64,000 bases of DNA from an uncultured Clostridia bacterium (GTDB lineage Bacteria > Bacillota > Clostridia > Christensenellales > Borkfalkiaceae). Shown in pieces: positions 51,067 through 59,253 of the stretch. A model generated the notes under the pieces. The model searched no databases. It saw only the letters and a program-made list of their open reading frames with translations, and was not told the DNA's origin. The position numbers and the translations under genes are program-made. The stretch spans positions 1 to 64,000 of the forward strand of contig CAKNLK010000008.1 of assembly GCA_930989535.1 (NCBI GenBank), written 5' to 3'. Position 1 is the stretch's first letter; every line of letters begins with the position of its first letter.

Positions 51067-51098
51067 GCCCCCGCCGATTTCGGCGGGGGCAATTTTTT
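51067..51098 (+). terminator. Intrinsic terminator after the sugar transferase gene
   Basis: GCCCCCGCCGA / TCGGCGGGGGC with a short loop, then AATTTTTT. A second GC hairpin (GCGGGGG / CCCCCGC) is at about 50970-50993. Confidence 0.8.
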
Positions 51099-51125
51099 GC
51101 GCTTTTGCGTTGCCGCTGCAGCGGA

Positions 51126-52433
51126 TTATGTCCGCGGGGCGGGGGATTGCGCTCCGCCCTCTTCCCGCCCGCTCTGCGGCGGCAGGAGGGGATTGGCGCC
51201 GTCGGTCTCTTCATCGGCAGCGGGCTCTGCGGCGGGTTCGGCGGATAAAGCGGGCGGGGCGTTGGAATCGCTCTCCTCTTTTTCCCGCTTTGCGGAGGGG
51301 TATTTGCGCGGCTTGCCGAACAGGTTGTAAAACAGCACGCACAGGTTGAACACCACCATGACGGCGGAAAAGAGGGAGGAAACCGGCTCGTTGCCCGAAT
51401 CGGCGGCGAAGGAGGCGGTCAAAATCAGCAGCAGGCTGTACACGCGCACCGCCGCTTTGCCGATTTTCAGCCGCCGCAGCCGCTGGTTGGGCGCGCCCCT
51501 GCGGAACAGGTAGTATTCGTATACGTACACGAGCGCGGAGAGCACAAAGCCCGCGGCGAGGAAAACGATGATTAAAATTCCCAGATTGCCGCGGTTCGCA
51601 AAGGTGATGCAGGTGTGCACGAGGTAGGCGGCGTATATGGCGAGGTATACGATGCGCCCGATTAAAAAATTCGCCCTCGCCCGCCGCAGTAATTTGCGGT
51701 AGTCGGTATCGTCGTTGCTGATATTTTTGATAACGGTATACTGCGTTTTATCCTTTGCTTTCAGCGCCGCAATCTCCGCCGATTGCGCGTTTTTAAAGCT
51801 CTTGATTTTATACCGCTCCGCGCGGCGGGAACGGGCGGTAAAGAACCCGATTACGCAAAAAACGAAGTTTCCGCCCTGGTGCGCCGTCGAATACGCCAGA
51901 AAGCGGGAGATATCCGCGGGCACGACGGCGCGCACCGCCAGCCCGACGAGGTAAATGCACAGATAAAAAAGCGCGACGACCAATTCCGTGACGAAAAAGG
52001 TCAAAACGGAAACGCGCAGGGGTGAGGGGCGTTTGCCCTTGTTTTCCGCACGCAGGGAGCTGAGCGAATACAGGATGGAAAAGACGGTCGTCGCGAACAC
52101 GAACCCGCCGATAAAGGGTGTCAGCGAAACGAAGATATTCGTTTTCGGGTCGTAGTACGTGTTTCCGAACAGAAAGAGCACGGCATATAGGCAGATGCCG
52201 ATTTCGATGGCGGGCGGAATGTACAGTCGCCAGCGCTTCTGCACGAACACGGGCAGGCTGATGAGCACGAGCTCAATGGCGGTAAACACGGCGGAACCGA
52301 CGAGCGTGAGGAGAGAGCCGCCCTCCTCCGCAAAATAGAGGGCGACGGAGCCCGCGAGCGTCAGCAGCAGGAAGCCCGCGCAGATAATATATACGACGCC
52401 CGTCGATTTTTTACCGAATATTTTTTCGAGCAT
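51126..52433 (-). CDS. Hypothetical multi-pass membrane protein
   Basis: 435 aa from ATG 52433; the longer frame from 52502 starts upstream of the -10 box. About nine membrane helices are visible (for example 'VVYIICAGFLLLTLAGSVAL' and 'FVIGFF'-type stretches later). A cytoplasmic loop near 225-275 is rich in Lys, Arg and Ala, and the last ~60 residues are Pro/Glu/Ala-rich and probably disordered. No family recognised; no transport or enzyme motif seen. It is monocistronic, opposite to its neighbours. Confidence 0.75.
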   Translation of the reverse strand: MLEKIFGKKSTGVVYIICAGFLLLTLAGSVALYFAEEGGSLLTLVGSAVFTAIELVLISLPVFVQKRWRLYIPPAIEIGICLYAVLFLFGNTYYDPKTNIFVSLTPFIGGFVFATTVFSILYSLSSLRAENKGKRPSPLRVSVLTFFVTELVVALFYLCIYLVGLAVRAVVPADISRFLAYSTAHQGGNFVFCVIGFFTARSRRAERYKIKSFKNAQSAEIAALKAKDKTQYTVIKNISNDDTDYRKLLRRARANFLIGRIVYLAIYAAYLVHTCITFANRGNLGILIIVFLAAGFVLSALVYVYEYYLFRRGAPNQRLRRLKIGKAAVRVYSLLLILTASFAADSGNEPVSSLFSAVMVVFNLCVLFYNLFGKPRKYPSAKREKEESDSNAPPALSAEPAAEPAADEETDGANPLLPPQSGREEGGAQSPAPRT

Positions 52434-52466
52434 GGTACGGTTGTTCTCTTTCGCTTGATTGTTAAT

Positions 52467-52495
52467 ATTATAACAAAAAAAGCCGAAAAAAGCAA
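52467..52495 (-). promoter_or_regulatory. Promoter of the membrane protein gene
   Basis: On the - strand TTGCTT (52495-52490), 17-bp spacer, TATAAT (52472-52467), 33 bp before the ATG. The rest of the 312-bp gap to uppP shows no further feature. Confidence 0.75.
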
Positions 52496-52745
52496 CAGGC
52501 AAATTTTATATGCGCCGCCCGCCCCAAAATTTTTGTCGGTTTCCCCCGCTTTCGGTGGCAGGGGAGGGGAAAAGCGCCTCGGGGAGAGGGGCGAAAGCCC
52601 GCCGCCGATGCCGCAAATTTTCATCTCAAACAACTCTTTTAGTCGTTCTTATCCTCCGTGCCGCCGCATACAAATAGTATCGTGCGGGGAGGGCGGCCGA
52701 ACGCTCCCTTCCCGCGCGATTCAGTACAAGCAGTCGGGGGCGGAT

Positions 52746-53528
52746 ATGGAACTTTGGAAGGCGGCAATTTTGGGCATAGTGCAGGGGCTGACCGAGTTTT
52801 TGCCCGTTTCGTCGAGCGGGCATCTCATTCTGTTCGAGCGGCTCCTCAACGCGGATACAGGCGGGGCGGATATGTTCCTCGGCGTCATGCTGCACGCGGG
52901 CACGCTCGTCGCGGTGCTCGCCGTCTATGCGCCCATGCTGTGGGATTTGCTGAAAAACGACCGCAAAAAGCTCGCCTATATTCTGCTCGCCACCGTGCCC
53001 GCCGCGCTGGCGGGGGTATTGCTCGGCGATTATGTCGATTCCCTCTTTTTCGGCGGAAAATGGCTGTGGCTGTTCTTTGCGCTGACGGCGGTGCTCCTGT
53101 TCGCCTGCGAGCGGAAATCGCGCCGCCCGCACGCGCTGCGGCCGCTGAACGCGGGGCGCTCGCTCATCGCGGGCGGGGCGCAGGCGCTGGCGGTTATCCC
53201 CGGCCTCTCGCGCAGCGGCACCACGCTCGCCGCGGGCGTGCTGTGCGGGCTTTCGCGCGAGGAATCGGCGGATTTTTCCTTTTTGATGAGCATACCCGTC
53301 ATCGCGGGGGCGATTTTTGTGGAACTCGTCAAGGCGATGCGGGGCGGCGGGTATGCGGCGGGCGTCTCCTGGCAGTGCCTGGCGGTGGGCGGCGCTTTCG
53401 CGGCGGTGTTCGGGTTCCTTTCCATCAAGGGGATGCTGCGCGCGGTAAAGGGCGGCAGGCTGACGGGGTTTGCGGTTTACCTTGCGGTGCTGGCGGCGGT
53501 ACTGCTTGCCCTGCAAATTATTTTTTGA
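52746..53528 (+). CDS. uppP: Undecaprenyl-diphosphatase
   Basis: 260 aa from ATG 52746; the open frame extends 97 codons upstream through unrelated sequence. Motifs are 'GLTEFLPVSSSGHLIL' and 'VIPGLSRSGTTLAAGVLCGL' with 'ADFSFLMSIPVIAGA', the two conserved blocks of the BacA/UppP family. Seven to eight membrane helices. It dephosphorylates undecaprenyl diphosphate, recycling the lipid carrier for peptidoglycan and polysaccharide, and can give bacitracin tolerance. The ribosome site is only a G-rich stretch. Confidence 0.95.
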   Translation: MELWKAAILGIVQGLTEFLPVSSSGHLILFERLLNADTGGADMFLGVMLHAGTLVAVLAVYAPMLWDLLKNDRKKLAYILLATVPAALAGVLLGDYVDSLFFGGKWLWLFFALTAVLLFACERKSRRPHALRPLNAGRSLIAGGAQALAVIPGLSRSGTTLAAGVLCGLSREESADFSFLMSIPVIAGAIFVELVKAMRGGGYAAGVSWQCLAVGGAFAAVFGFLSIKGMLRAVKGGRLTGFAVYLAVLAAVLLALQIIF

Positions 53529-53593
53529 TTGGGCGCATAAAAAATTTGCCGCCGCACATAGTAGTTATATCATTTTGAGGAGGATTTTTGAAA

Positions 53594-53746
53594 ATGATGC
53601 AGCTCAATTCCGGCGATACGGCGCCCAAATCCGCAAACTACAAGGTTGTCAGCCCCGAAGGGCAGGTCATCGGCAACGTGTATATGAAGGAGGGCGAAAC
53701 GCTCCCTCCCACGCAGATTTCCGGCTGCCATTACGAAATGGAGTAA
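53594..53746 (+). CDS. Small YjzC-like protein
   Basis: 50 aa from ATG 53594 (an in-frame TTG at 53588 is possible), after a strong GAGGAGG at 53577-53583. It begins MMQLNSGDTAPKSANYKVV and continues with 'VYMKEGETLPPTQISGCHYE'. The pattern GDxAPxxGxY ... KxGExxPPT matches the YjzC-like family of tiny Bacillota proteins of unknown role. A bidirectional terminator follows directly. Confidence 0.7.
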   Translation: MMQLNSGDTAPKSANYKVVSPEGQVIGNVYMKEGETLPPTQISGCHYEME

Positions 53747-53765
53747 GCAAAGGGATAAAATGCGG

Positions 53766-53799
53766 GCGGCGGCTTCTTGCGAAGCCGCCGCTCTCTTTT
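53766..53799. terminator. Bidirectional terminator
   Basis: Eleven-bp stem GCGGCGGCTTC / GAAGCCGCCGC, loop TTGC, then TCTCTTTT on +; the - side reads into ATTTTAT. It separates the converging YjzC-like and zinc-ribbon genes. Confidence 0.75.
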
Positions 53800-53802
53800 C
53801 GG

Positions 53803-54294
53803 TTATTCGGGAAAGTGATGCCCGCAGTTGTCGCAAAATTTTGCCTTTGCGTCGGCGCTGTTGCCGCACGCTGGGCAAACTTTCTGCAGGGCGGAGCCGC
53901 AGTTTTGGCAGAACTTTGCGTCCGCGCCGTTTTGCTCGCCGCATTGCGGGCAAATGCGCCCCTCCGCGGCGGTTTCGCCGCGCACGGCGGAGGCGACGCT
54001 CTGCACGGCGGGCTTGATGTCCTCGGCAAATTCATTGACGACGGGCGCCGCTTCGTTTTTGTGGTAGGTCGCGATTTCGCGGCGGAACGCCGCCATCGTG
54101 AGCCTCAGCCCGATGACGAATATGGGCAGCCCGATAAAAGCGCACCAGAACAGAGAGGGCATTCCGCCGCTTCCGAAGGCGCTGAAGAAGCTCACAAAGC
54201 CGACGACGGCGAGAATCAGTCCCGCGGCAGTGACAATCGGCCCCACGATTTTCAGCGTCCGTTTTATGCGCTCGTGCTTTTCCTTTTTATCCAT
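53803..54294 (-). CDS. Zinc-ribbon membrane protein
   Basis: 163 aa from the second ATG (54294), which spaces better from AAGGAG than the first (54297). A basic N-terminus, two membrane helices (about 15-37 and 45-68), a linker, then two CxxC zinc ribbons: 'CPQCGEQNGADAKFCQNCG' and 'CPACGNSADAKAKFCDNCG'. Such double ribbons are common in small membrane proteins of unknown role. It is 30 bp behind the kinase gene on the same strand and probably co-transcribed. Confidence 0.75.
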   Translation of the reverse strand: MDKKEKHERIKRTLKIVGPIVTAAGLILAVVGFVSFFSAFGSGGMPSLFWCAFIGLPIFVIGLRLTMAAFRREIATYHKNEAAPVVNEFAEDIKPAVQSVASAVRGETAAEGRICPQCGEQNGADAKFCQNCGSALQKVCPACGNSADAKAKFCDNCGHHFPE

Positions 54295-54324
54295 CATTCT
54301 CTCCTTAAAATAAACTCGTATTTG

Positions 54325-55146
54325 TCAGCGGATGTGTATCTTCGTGCAGCGCACCTCGCCTGCGAGAATTTCGCGGATGGAGTACTTCGCATTCGCGATT
54401 AAAACGCGCGTGCCCTGCGCCGCCGCCTGCTTGGCGTATTCCAACTTCGCCTTTGCGCCGTTCGCGCCCTTGCGGGAAGCGCCCTCGCAGTACTTTTTAT
54501 AGCTTTCGATGTTTTCGACGAGCTCGTATGCGTCTTTGCCCGCAATCTCCTCGATGATGGTGGAAGAGTCGGCGGGATTCGTATAGATGCCGTCTACGCT
54601 GGTCAGAAGCAGAAGGGTTTCGGCATGCACGAGGCAGGCCACGAGGGAAGCGGTTTCGTCGTTATCCACACATTCGTGCACCTCCGCCTGCGATTTTGCG
54701 AGCGCCGCCAGCTCCATGCGCCTGTTCTCCGATTCGGAAACGGCGTCGTTGTAGTTGATGATGGGGATGGCGTTCTGCTCGCGGCAGCGCAGGAGCAGCC
54801 GCTTGATGTGCTCGCGCTTGACGGGGTCGTTGAAATGGTGGTGCTCCACGAGGATTTGCCGCACCGAATACTTGCTGTCCACGTATTGGCGGTAGGTCTG
54901 CATCAAAATCGCCTGCCCCTGGGCGGCGTAGTCCGTCTTGGCGTCCTCATTGTCGGGCAGTTCGCGCCCCGCGCGCATCATAAAGTCCAGCCGCCCGATT
55001 TCCGTCGCGCCGCTGGATATCCAGATATAGCCGGGTTTCAGCTCGCGCGAAAGGCGCGCCACCCGCGTGTAGTCAATCATGTTGTCTTTTTTGTCGATGA
55101 GCGCCATCGAGCCGATTTTGCCCACAAGCTCTACGTCGAATTTCAT
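54325..55146 (-). CDS. Glutamate 5-kinase-like amino acid kinase
   Basis: 273 aa from ATG 55146, the start that brings the phosphate-binding loop 'VELVGKIGSMALID' near the N-terminus. Other marks of the amino-acid-kinase fold are 'WISSGATEIGRL', 'IPIINYNDAVSESENRRMEL' and 'DNDETASLVACLVHAETLLLLTSVDGIYT'. It resembles ProB but lacks the PUA domain and has no proA neighbour. The missing partner and variant motifs leave the substrate open. It is followed by the zinc-ribbon gene. Confidence 0.72.
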   Translation of the reverse strand: MKFDVELVGKIGSMALIDKKDNMIDYTRVARLSRELKPGYIWISSGATEIGRLDFMMRAGRELPDNEDAKTDYAAQGQAILMQTYRQYVDSKYSVRQILVEHHHFNDPVKREHIKRLLLRCREQNAIPIINYNDAVSESENRRMELAALAKSQAEVHECVDNDETASLVACLVHAETLLLLTSVDGIYTNPADSSTIIEEIAGKDAYELVENIESYKKYCEGASRKGANGAKAKLEYAKQAAAQGTRVLIANAKYSIREILAGEVRCTKIHIR

Positions 55147-55217
55147 ATCGTCTCCCGTATAAAGAAAGCGCGCACTGCGCAAACTGCTTTCGGATATAGT
55201 TCGGTTTGTTGATTCCT

Positions 55218-55246
55218 ATTATATCCTGTAACAAGCAAAAAATCAA
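55218..55246 (-). promoter_or_regulatory. Promoter of the kinase gene
   Basis: On the - strand TTGATT (55246-55241), 17-bp spacer, TATAAT (55223-55218). Confidence 0.75.
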
Positions 55247-55258
55247 ACGAAATCGGGT

Positions 55259-55684
55259 ATGAAAATACTTTCCAAGCATCTGAAATATGCCGCGGCGGCG
55301 TTCGCCGTACTGTTCGCACTGGCTTTTGCGGGGTGCAACGCGTCGGAGCTGTCGTCGCTGCGCTCGTTCGCAAAGCCGTACATCGGCGCGTACGAATGTA
55401 CCGAGGCGCGCTTCGGCGGCAGGGATTTATTGCAGGAGTTTCCCTCCGTCGTTCTCACGCTGGAAGACGGCGGCACCTGCCTGTTGGAGGTCGTTTCCGC
55501 AAGCGGCAAAAAGCGCACGGCAAAGGGGCATTACGAATACGGGGAGGGGAACAATCTTCTCTTCACCGCGACCGTGCGCGGAAAAACGTACAGCAAAAAC
55601 GTGGCAATGGAGAACGGCTGTTTCGTCGTCGAGCAGATGTTCGCGGGGCAGAAGCTGTTTTTGAAATTCGAGGTGAAGGGGTAA
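55259..55684 (+). CDS. Hypothetical small lipoprotein
   Basis: 141 aa. Signal peptide with lipobox AFAGC (Cys26). The mature part is a small beta-rich domain: 'YIGAYECTEARFGGRDLLQE', 'VVLTLEDGGTCLLEVVSASG', 'AKGHYEYGEGNNLLFTATVR'. The pattern of alternating strands resembles lipocalin-like META/DUF-type lipoproteins, but no family is certain. The promoter and ribosome site are unclear because the start lies within the divergent kinase promoter region. Confidence 0.7.
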   Translation: MKILSKHLKYAAAAFAVLFALAFAGCNASELSSLRSFAKPYIGAYECTEARFGGRDLLQEFPSVVLTLEDGGTCLLEVVSASGKKRTAKGHYEYGEGNNLLFTATVRGKTYSKNVAMENGCFVVEQMFAGQKLFLKFEVKG

Positions 55685-55705
55685 AACTATCCGCGCACGT
55701 TCTGC

Positions 55706-55743
55706 AAAAAAGGGGCTCCCGAGTTTTCGGGAGCCCCTTTTTT
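55706..55743. terminator. Bidirectional terminator
   Basis: GGGGCTCCCGA / TCGGGAGCCCC with loop GTTT, flanked by A6 and T6, between two converging lipoprotein genes. Confidence 0.88.
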
Positions 55744-55754
55744 GGTTGCTCTTT

Positions 55755-56309
55755 TCAGCTGTTCAGCGTGACGGCGTCGCCGTCGACGGTGTAATCGAGC
55801 TCGTAGGCGCACAGCGCAGACAAATCGGAAAAGTCGGCGTCGTTCGGCGCGAGCACGATGCTGAAGCTTCCGCTTTCGCCCGCAAACAGCTCGGCGGGCA
55901 GCGTAATTTCCACCGCCTTCTGCGGGAATTTGCACGAATAGGCGAACATACCGGGGAGAAATTCCTCCCTGTTTACGCTCTTTGCGTTGTAATCTTCGCT
56001 CGTAGCGAAATCATAGGGTAGCCCATAGAGAGAGCCTGCAGAATAATATCCGTCCGTTTCGTTTTTTGTATATGAATAGATTGAGTATTGCACGTCTTTG
56101 ACGGACACATTTTCGTGCGCGAAGTTGACCTCCAGCTTTACCCCGTCGGAGAGGCTGTTTTCTCGGTTGTAATTCACGCCGAAAAAGAGCATGCTTCCTT
56201 CCTCGCCGCGGGGAACCTGCCCCTCCACCTCATAGCCGCATCCGACGAACGCGAACAAGAGCACGCCGCACAGCAGGGCGGCCGTGAGCATTTGCAAACA
56301 TTTTTTCAT
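55755..56309 (-). CDS. Hypothetical small lipoprotein
   Basis: 184 aa. Lipobox AFVGC (Cys24). The mature part is beta-rich and acidic with 'GVNYNRENSLSDGVKLEVNF', 'DVQYSIYSYTKNETDGYYSA' and 'VEITLPAELFAGESGSFSIV'. An immunoglobulin-like sandwich is plausible. No family recognised. AAGGAGG lies before the ATG. Confidence 0.72.
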   Translation of the reverse strand: MKKCLQMLTAALLCGVLLFAFVGCGYEVEGQVPRGEEGSMLFFGVNYNRENSLSDGVKLEVNFAHENVSVKDVQYSIYSYTKNETDGYYSAGSLYGLPYDFATSEDYNAKSVNREEFLPGMFAYSCKFPQKAVEITLPAELFAGESGSFSIVLAPNDADFSDLSALCAYELDYTVDGDAVTLNS

Positions 56310-56330
56310 ATTTTCTTCCTCCTTGCCGTC

Positions 56331-56359
56331 ATTATACCATCGCCGTCCGCAAATTGCAA
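56331..56359 (-). promoter_or_regulatory. Promoter of the 184-aa lipoprotein gene
   Basis: On the - strand TTGCAA (56359-56354), 17-bp spacer, extended GATGG-TATAAT (-10 at 56336-56331). Confidence 0.75.
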
Positions 56360-56431
56360 GGGTTTTACAAAATTTTTATATGGGCGCCGCCGCGGCTGGG
56401 CCGAAAGGAGCGCATTATTTTTGTTAAACGC

Positions 56432-56460
56432 TTGCCTATGGAAGGCACGCGTGTTATAAT
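56432..56460 (+). promoter_or_regulatory. Promoter of the rhomboid gene
   Basis: TTGCCT (56432-56437), 17-bp spacer, TATAAT (56455-56460), 32 bp before the ATG. Confidence 0.75.
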
Positions 56461-56492
56461 GGGGCCAGAAAGTGAGAGGGGGATATGAAAAA

Positions 56493-57200
56493 ATGGACAC
56501 AGAGCAAGCCCGAGAAGGGAAGTTTTTAAGTTCGCGCATACTCAATGACGGCTGTAAATGCACGACATGGCGAAATGCGAATTATTGTTTTGCCGTTACA
56601 GTGGCGATTGTGCTGCTCAACATTATTCTCTATGCCGTATGCGGTTCGGATACGGGGGATTTCAGTATGCGGTACAATTGGGGCAACTTTTCTGTAAATA
56701 ATCTGTTTCAGGCACTCGTGAATAGCTATACACACTCGAATTGGCAGCACGTGCTTTTGAATATGCTGTGCTTTTTATTTGCAGGGGTATATCTCGAGCG
56801 CAAAAAAGGCAGCCTTCCCTTTCTGTTGTTTATGGCTTTGATGTCGTTGTTTACGGCTTTCGCAGTCTGTACAAACGATATTTCCGTTGCTTGGCGCGGT
56901 TTTTCCGGCGTCAATTACGGTCTGTACGGCTACATAGGCATCGAATATATTTTTACGCTGTTGTTGCGGCGCAAGCGCGATATAATCAATATCGTTGCGG
57001 GCGCGGTGATGCTGGGGTTGATTTATTTTGCCATGTGCTTTAACGGGGGAACATCCTCCATCGGCTTTGAATGGTATCCCTATGACCTTTTGCATAACCT
57101 CGGACACGCGAGCGGGTTTGTTGCCGGTTTGGTGTTGGGAATCGTCGAGCAGGGAACCGAATGGCTCTGCCGCGCCAGAAGAACGGGCGCGGAACAATAA
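56493..57200 (+). CDS. Rhomboid-family intramembrane serine protease
   Basis: 235 aa from ATG 56493, with a GAGAGGGGG site about 10 nt upstream. Six membrane helices. The serine motif is 'GFSGVNYGLYGY' (GxSG), the histidine is in 'HNLGHASGFVAGLVLG', and 'HSNWQHVLLNMLCFLFAG' supplies the HxxxN oxyanion region. All catalytic residues are kept, so it should cleave membrane-spanning substrates inside the bilayer. A zinc- or ribbon-type N-terminal domain, common in other rhomboids, is absent. Substrate unknown. Confidence 0.88.
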   Translation: MDTEQAREGKFLSSRILNDGCKCTTWRNANYCFAVTVAIVLLNIILYAVCGSDTGDFSMRYNWGNFSVNNLFQALVNSYTHSNWQHVLLNMLCFLFAGVYLERKKGSLPFLLFMALMSLFTAFAVCTNDISVAWRGFSGVNYGLYGYIGIEYIFTLLLRRKRDIINIVAGAVMLGLIYFAMCFNGGTSSIGFEWYPYDLLHNLGHASGFVAGLVLGIVEQGTEWLCRARRTGAEQ

Positions 57201-57214
57201 AATAACGGCGATAA

Positions 57215-57246
57215 AAAAGGCTTTGCCGAATTCGGCAAAGCCTTTT
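57215..57246. terminator. Bidirectional terminator
   Basis: AAAAGGCTTTGCCGAA / TTCGGCAAAGCCTTTT, a perfect 32-bp palindrome between the converging rhomboid and transketolase genes. Confidence 0.88.
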
Positions 57247-57259
57247 GCTGTATAATCTT

Positions 57260-59236
57260 TTACGCTTTATTCAGCGAGCGGAACGCCTTTTCGACGACGT
57301 TGTCGGCGGTGAAGCCGAACATCTCGAACAGCTTGTTCGCGGGGCCGGAGGCGCCGAAGGTCGTCATGCCGATGATTTCGCCGCAGTCGCCCGCGTACTT
57401 GTACCAGGAATAGGGCGAACCCGCTTCCACGCACACGCGCGCTTTCACCTCGGGCGGAATCACGCTCTCGCGGTAGGCGATGGGCTGCTTTTCGAACTCC
57501 TCCATGCACGGCATGGAAATGACGCGCGCGTCCACGCCCTTCGTCTTTAAAATCGCTTTCGCCTGCATGCATTGCTCGACTTCCGAGCCGCTCGCAATCA
57601 GCAGAACGTCGGGCACCTTTTTGTCGCTGTCGGCGAGGATATAGCCGCCCTTGAGCGCTTCGAGCCCCGAATTTTCGTACTGCGGCAGGTTCTGGCGGGT
57701 GAGCACCAGGCAGGTGGGGGAGTTGCCCGTCAGCGCGGAAATCCACGCCGCTGCCGTCTCCTTGCCGTCCGCCGGGCGGTACACTTTCATGTTGGGGATG
57801 GAGCGCAGCGCGATGAGCTGCTCCACGGGTTCGTGCGTCGGGCCGTCCTCGCCCACGCCGATGGAGTCGTGCGTGAGGATATAGATGACGGGTTGGTGCA
57901 TGAGCGCGGAGAGGCGCATGGCGTGCTTCATATAGTCGGAGAAGATGAAGAAAGTCGCGCAGTATGCCCGCAGTCCGCCGTGCAGCTGCATGCCGTTGGC
58001 GATGGCCGCCATCGCGTGCTCGCGGATGCCGAAGTGCATGTTCGAGCCCGCCTTGTTTTCGGCGGTGAAGTCCTCGCGCTTTTTCATGTTGGATTTGTTG
58101 GAGGGGGCGAGGTCTGCCGAGCCGCCGATGAGGTTGGGGATGCGGTCGGCGAGCTTGTTCAGCACGGCAAAGCTCGTGTTGCGCGTCGCGTCGGGCTTTG
58201 CAAACTCGAACAAATCGGCGTCGTTTTTCAAATCGGGCAGTTCGCCGCTCATGTACAGCCTGTACTTCGCCGCGAGGTCGGGGTACTGCGCCTCGTATTC
58301 CTTGAACATCCTCTTCCAGCGCCCCTGGCGGGTTACGCCGCGGCGGGCGATGGCGTTGCAATGCTCGGTAACTTCGTAGGGCACTTCGAAGGGCTCGCAC
58401 GTCCAGCCGAGGTTGTCCTTCAGTTTTTGCAGGTTTTCTGCGCCGAGCGGCGCGCCGTGGCACTCGTGCGAGCCGGCGAGCGGCGAGCCGTAGCCGATGA
58501 CCGTCTTGCAGATGATGATGGACGGGCGCTCGGTATCCGCCTTCGCCTTGCGGACGGTGCGCTTCAACAGCTCCAAATCGTTCGCGTCGTCCACTTTGAG
58601 CACCTGCCAGCCCTGCGCCTTAAAGCGCATCGCCACGTCCTCTTTAAAGGTGATGTCCGTATCGCCCTCGATGGTGATGTTGTTGTCGTCGTAGAAGAGG
58701 ATGAGCTTTCCGAGCTTATGCGTGCCCGCAAAGGAGCATGCCTCGTAGGAGATGCCCTCTTCCAGACACCCGTCGCCGCACAGCGCGTAGGTGTAGTGGT
58801 CGACGATGGGGAAGCCCTCGCGGTTGAACGTAGCGGCGAGGTGCGCCTCGGCGACCGCCATGCCCACGGCGTTGGCGATACCCTGGCCGAGCGGGCCGGT
58901 CGTCGTTTCGATGCCGGGCGTGTGGCCGTATTCGGGGTGGCCGGGCGTCTTATAGCCGAGCTGGCGGAAGTTCATCAAATCTTCCTTGGAAATGTCGTAG
59001 CCGAACAGATAGAGCAGGGAATAATTGAGCATCGAGCCGTGCCCCGCGGAGAGGATAAAGCGGTCTCTGTCGTCCCATTTCGGGTCTTTCGGGTTGAATT
59101 TCAGGAAGTCCGCGAAAATGGTGTAGCCGATGGGCGCGCTGCCGAGCGGCAGGCCCGGGTGCCCCGAGTTCGCCTTTTGAATGGCCTCTGCCGAAAGCAC
59201 GCGAATCGCGTTTACCGTCTCTTGCTGAACGTTCAT
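57260..59236 (-). CDS. tkt: Transketolase
   Basis: 658 aa from ATG 59236, which follows AAGGAGATAC; a longer frame begins within the upstream gene. Thiamine-diphosphate and substrate motifs: 'NSGHPGLPLGSAPIGYTIF', 'EYGHTPGIETTTGPLGQG', 'ALCGDGCLEEGISYEA' and 'DSIGVGEDGPTHEPVEQL'. It moves two-carbon units in the non-oxidative pentose phosphate pathway in the cytoplasm. It lies 17 bp behind the phosphohexomutase gene, so sugar-phosphate interconversions are co-transcribed. Confidence 0.96.
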   Translation of the reverse strand: MNVQQETVNAIRVLSAEAIQKANSGHPGLPLGSAPIGYTIFADFLKFNPKDPKWDDRDRFILSAGHGSMLNYSLLYLFGYDISKEDLMNFRQLGYKTPGHPEYGHTPGIETTTGPLGQGIANAVGMAVAEAHLAATFNREGFPIVDHYTYALCGDGCLEEGISYEACSFAGTHKLGKLILFYDDNNITIEGDTDITFKEDVAMRFKAQGWQVLKVDDANDLELLKRTVRKAKADTERPSIIICKTVIGYGSPLAGSHECHGAPLGAENLQKLKDNLGWTCEPFEVPYEVTEHCNAIARRGVTRQGRWKRMFKEYEAQYPDLAAKYRLYMSGELPDLKNDADLFEFAKPDATRNTSFAVLNKLADRIPNLIGGSADLAPSNKSNMKKREDFTAENKAGSNMHFGIREHAMAAIANGMQLHGGLRAYCATFFIFSDYMKHAMRLSALMHQPVIYILTHDSIGVGEDGPTHEPVEQLIALRSIPNMKVYRPADGKETAAAWISALTGNSPTCLVLTRQNLPQYENSGLEALKGGYILADSDKKVPDVLLIASGSEVEQCMQAKAILKTKGVDARVISMPCMEEFEKQPIAYRESVIPPEVKARVCVEAGSPYSWYKYAGDCGEIIGMTTFGASGPANKLFEMFGFTADNVVEKAFRSLNKA

Positions 59237-59253
59237 AGTTTCTGTATCTCCTT

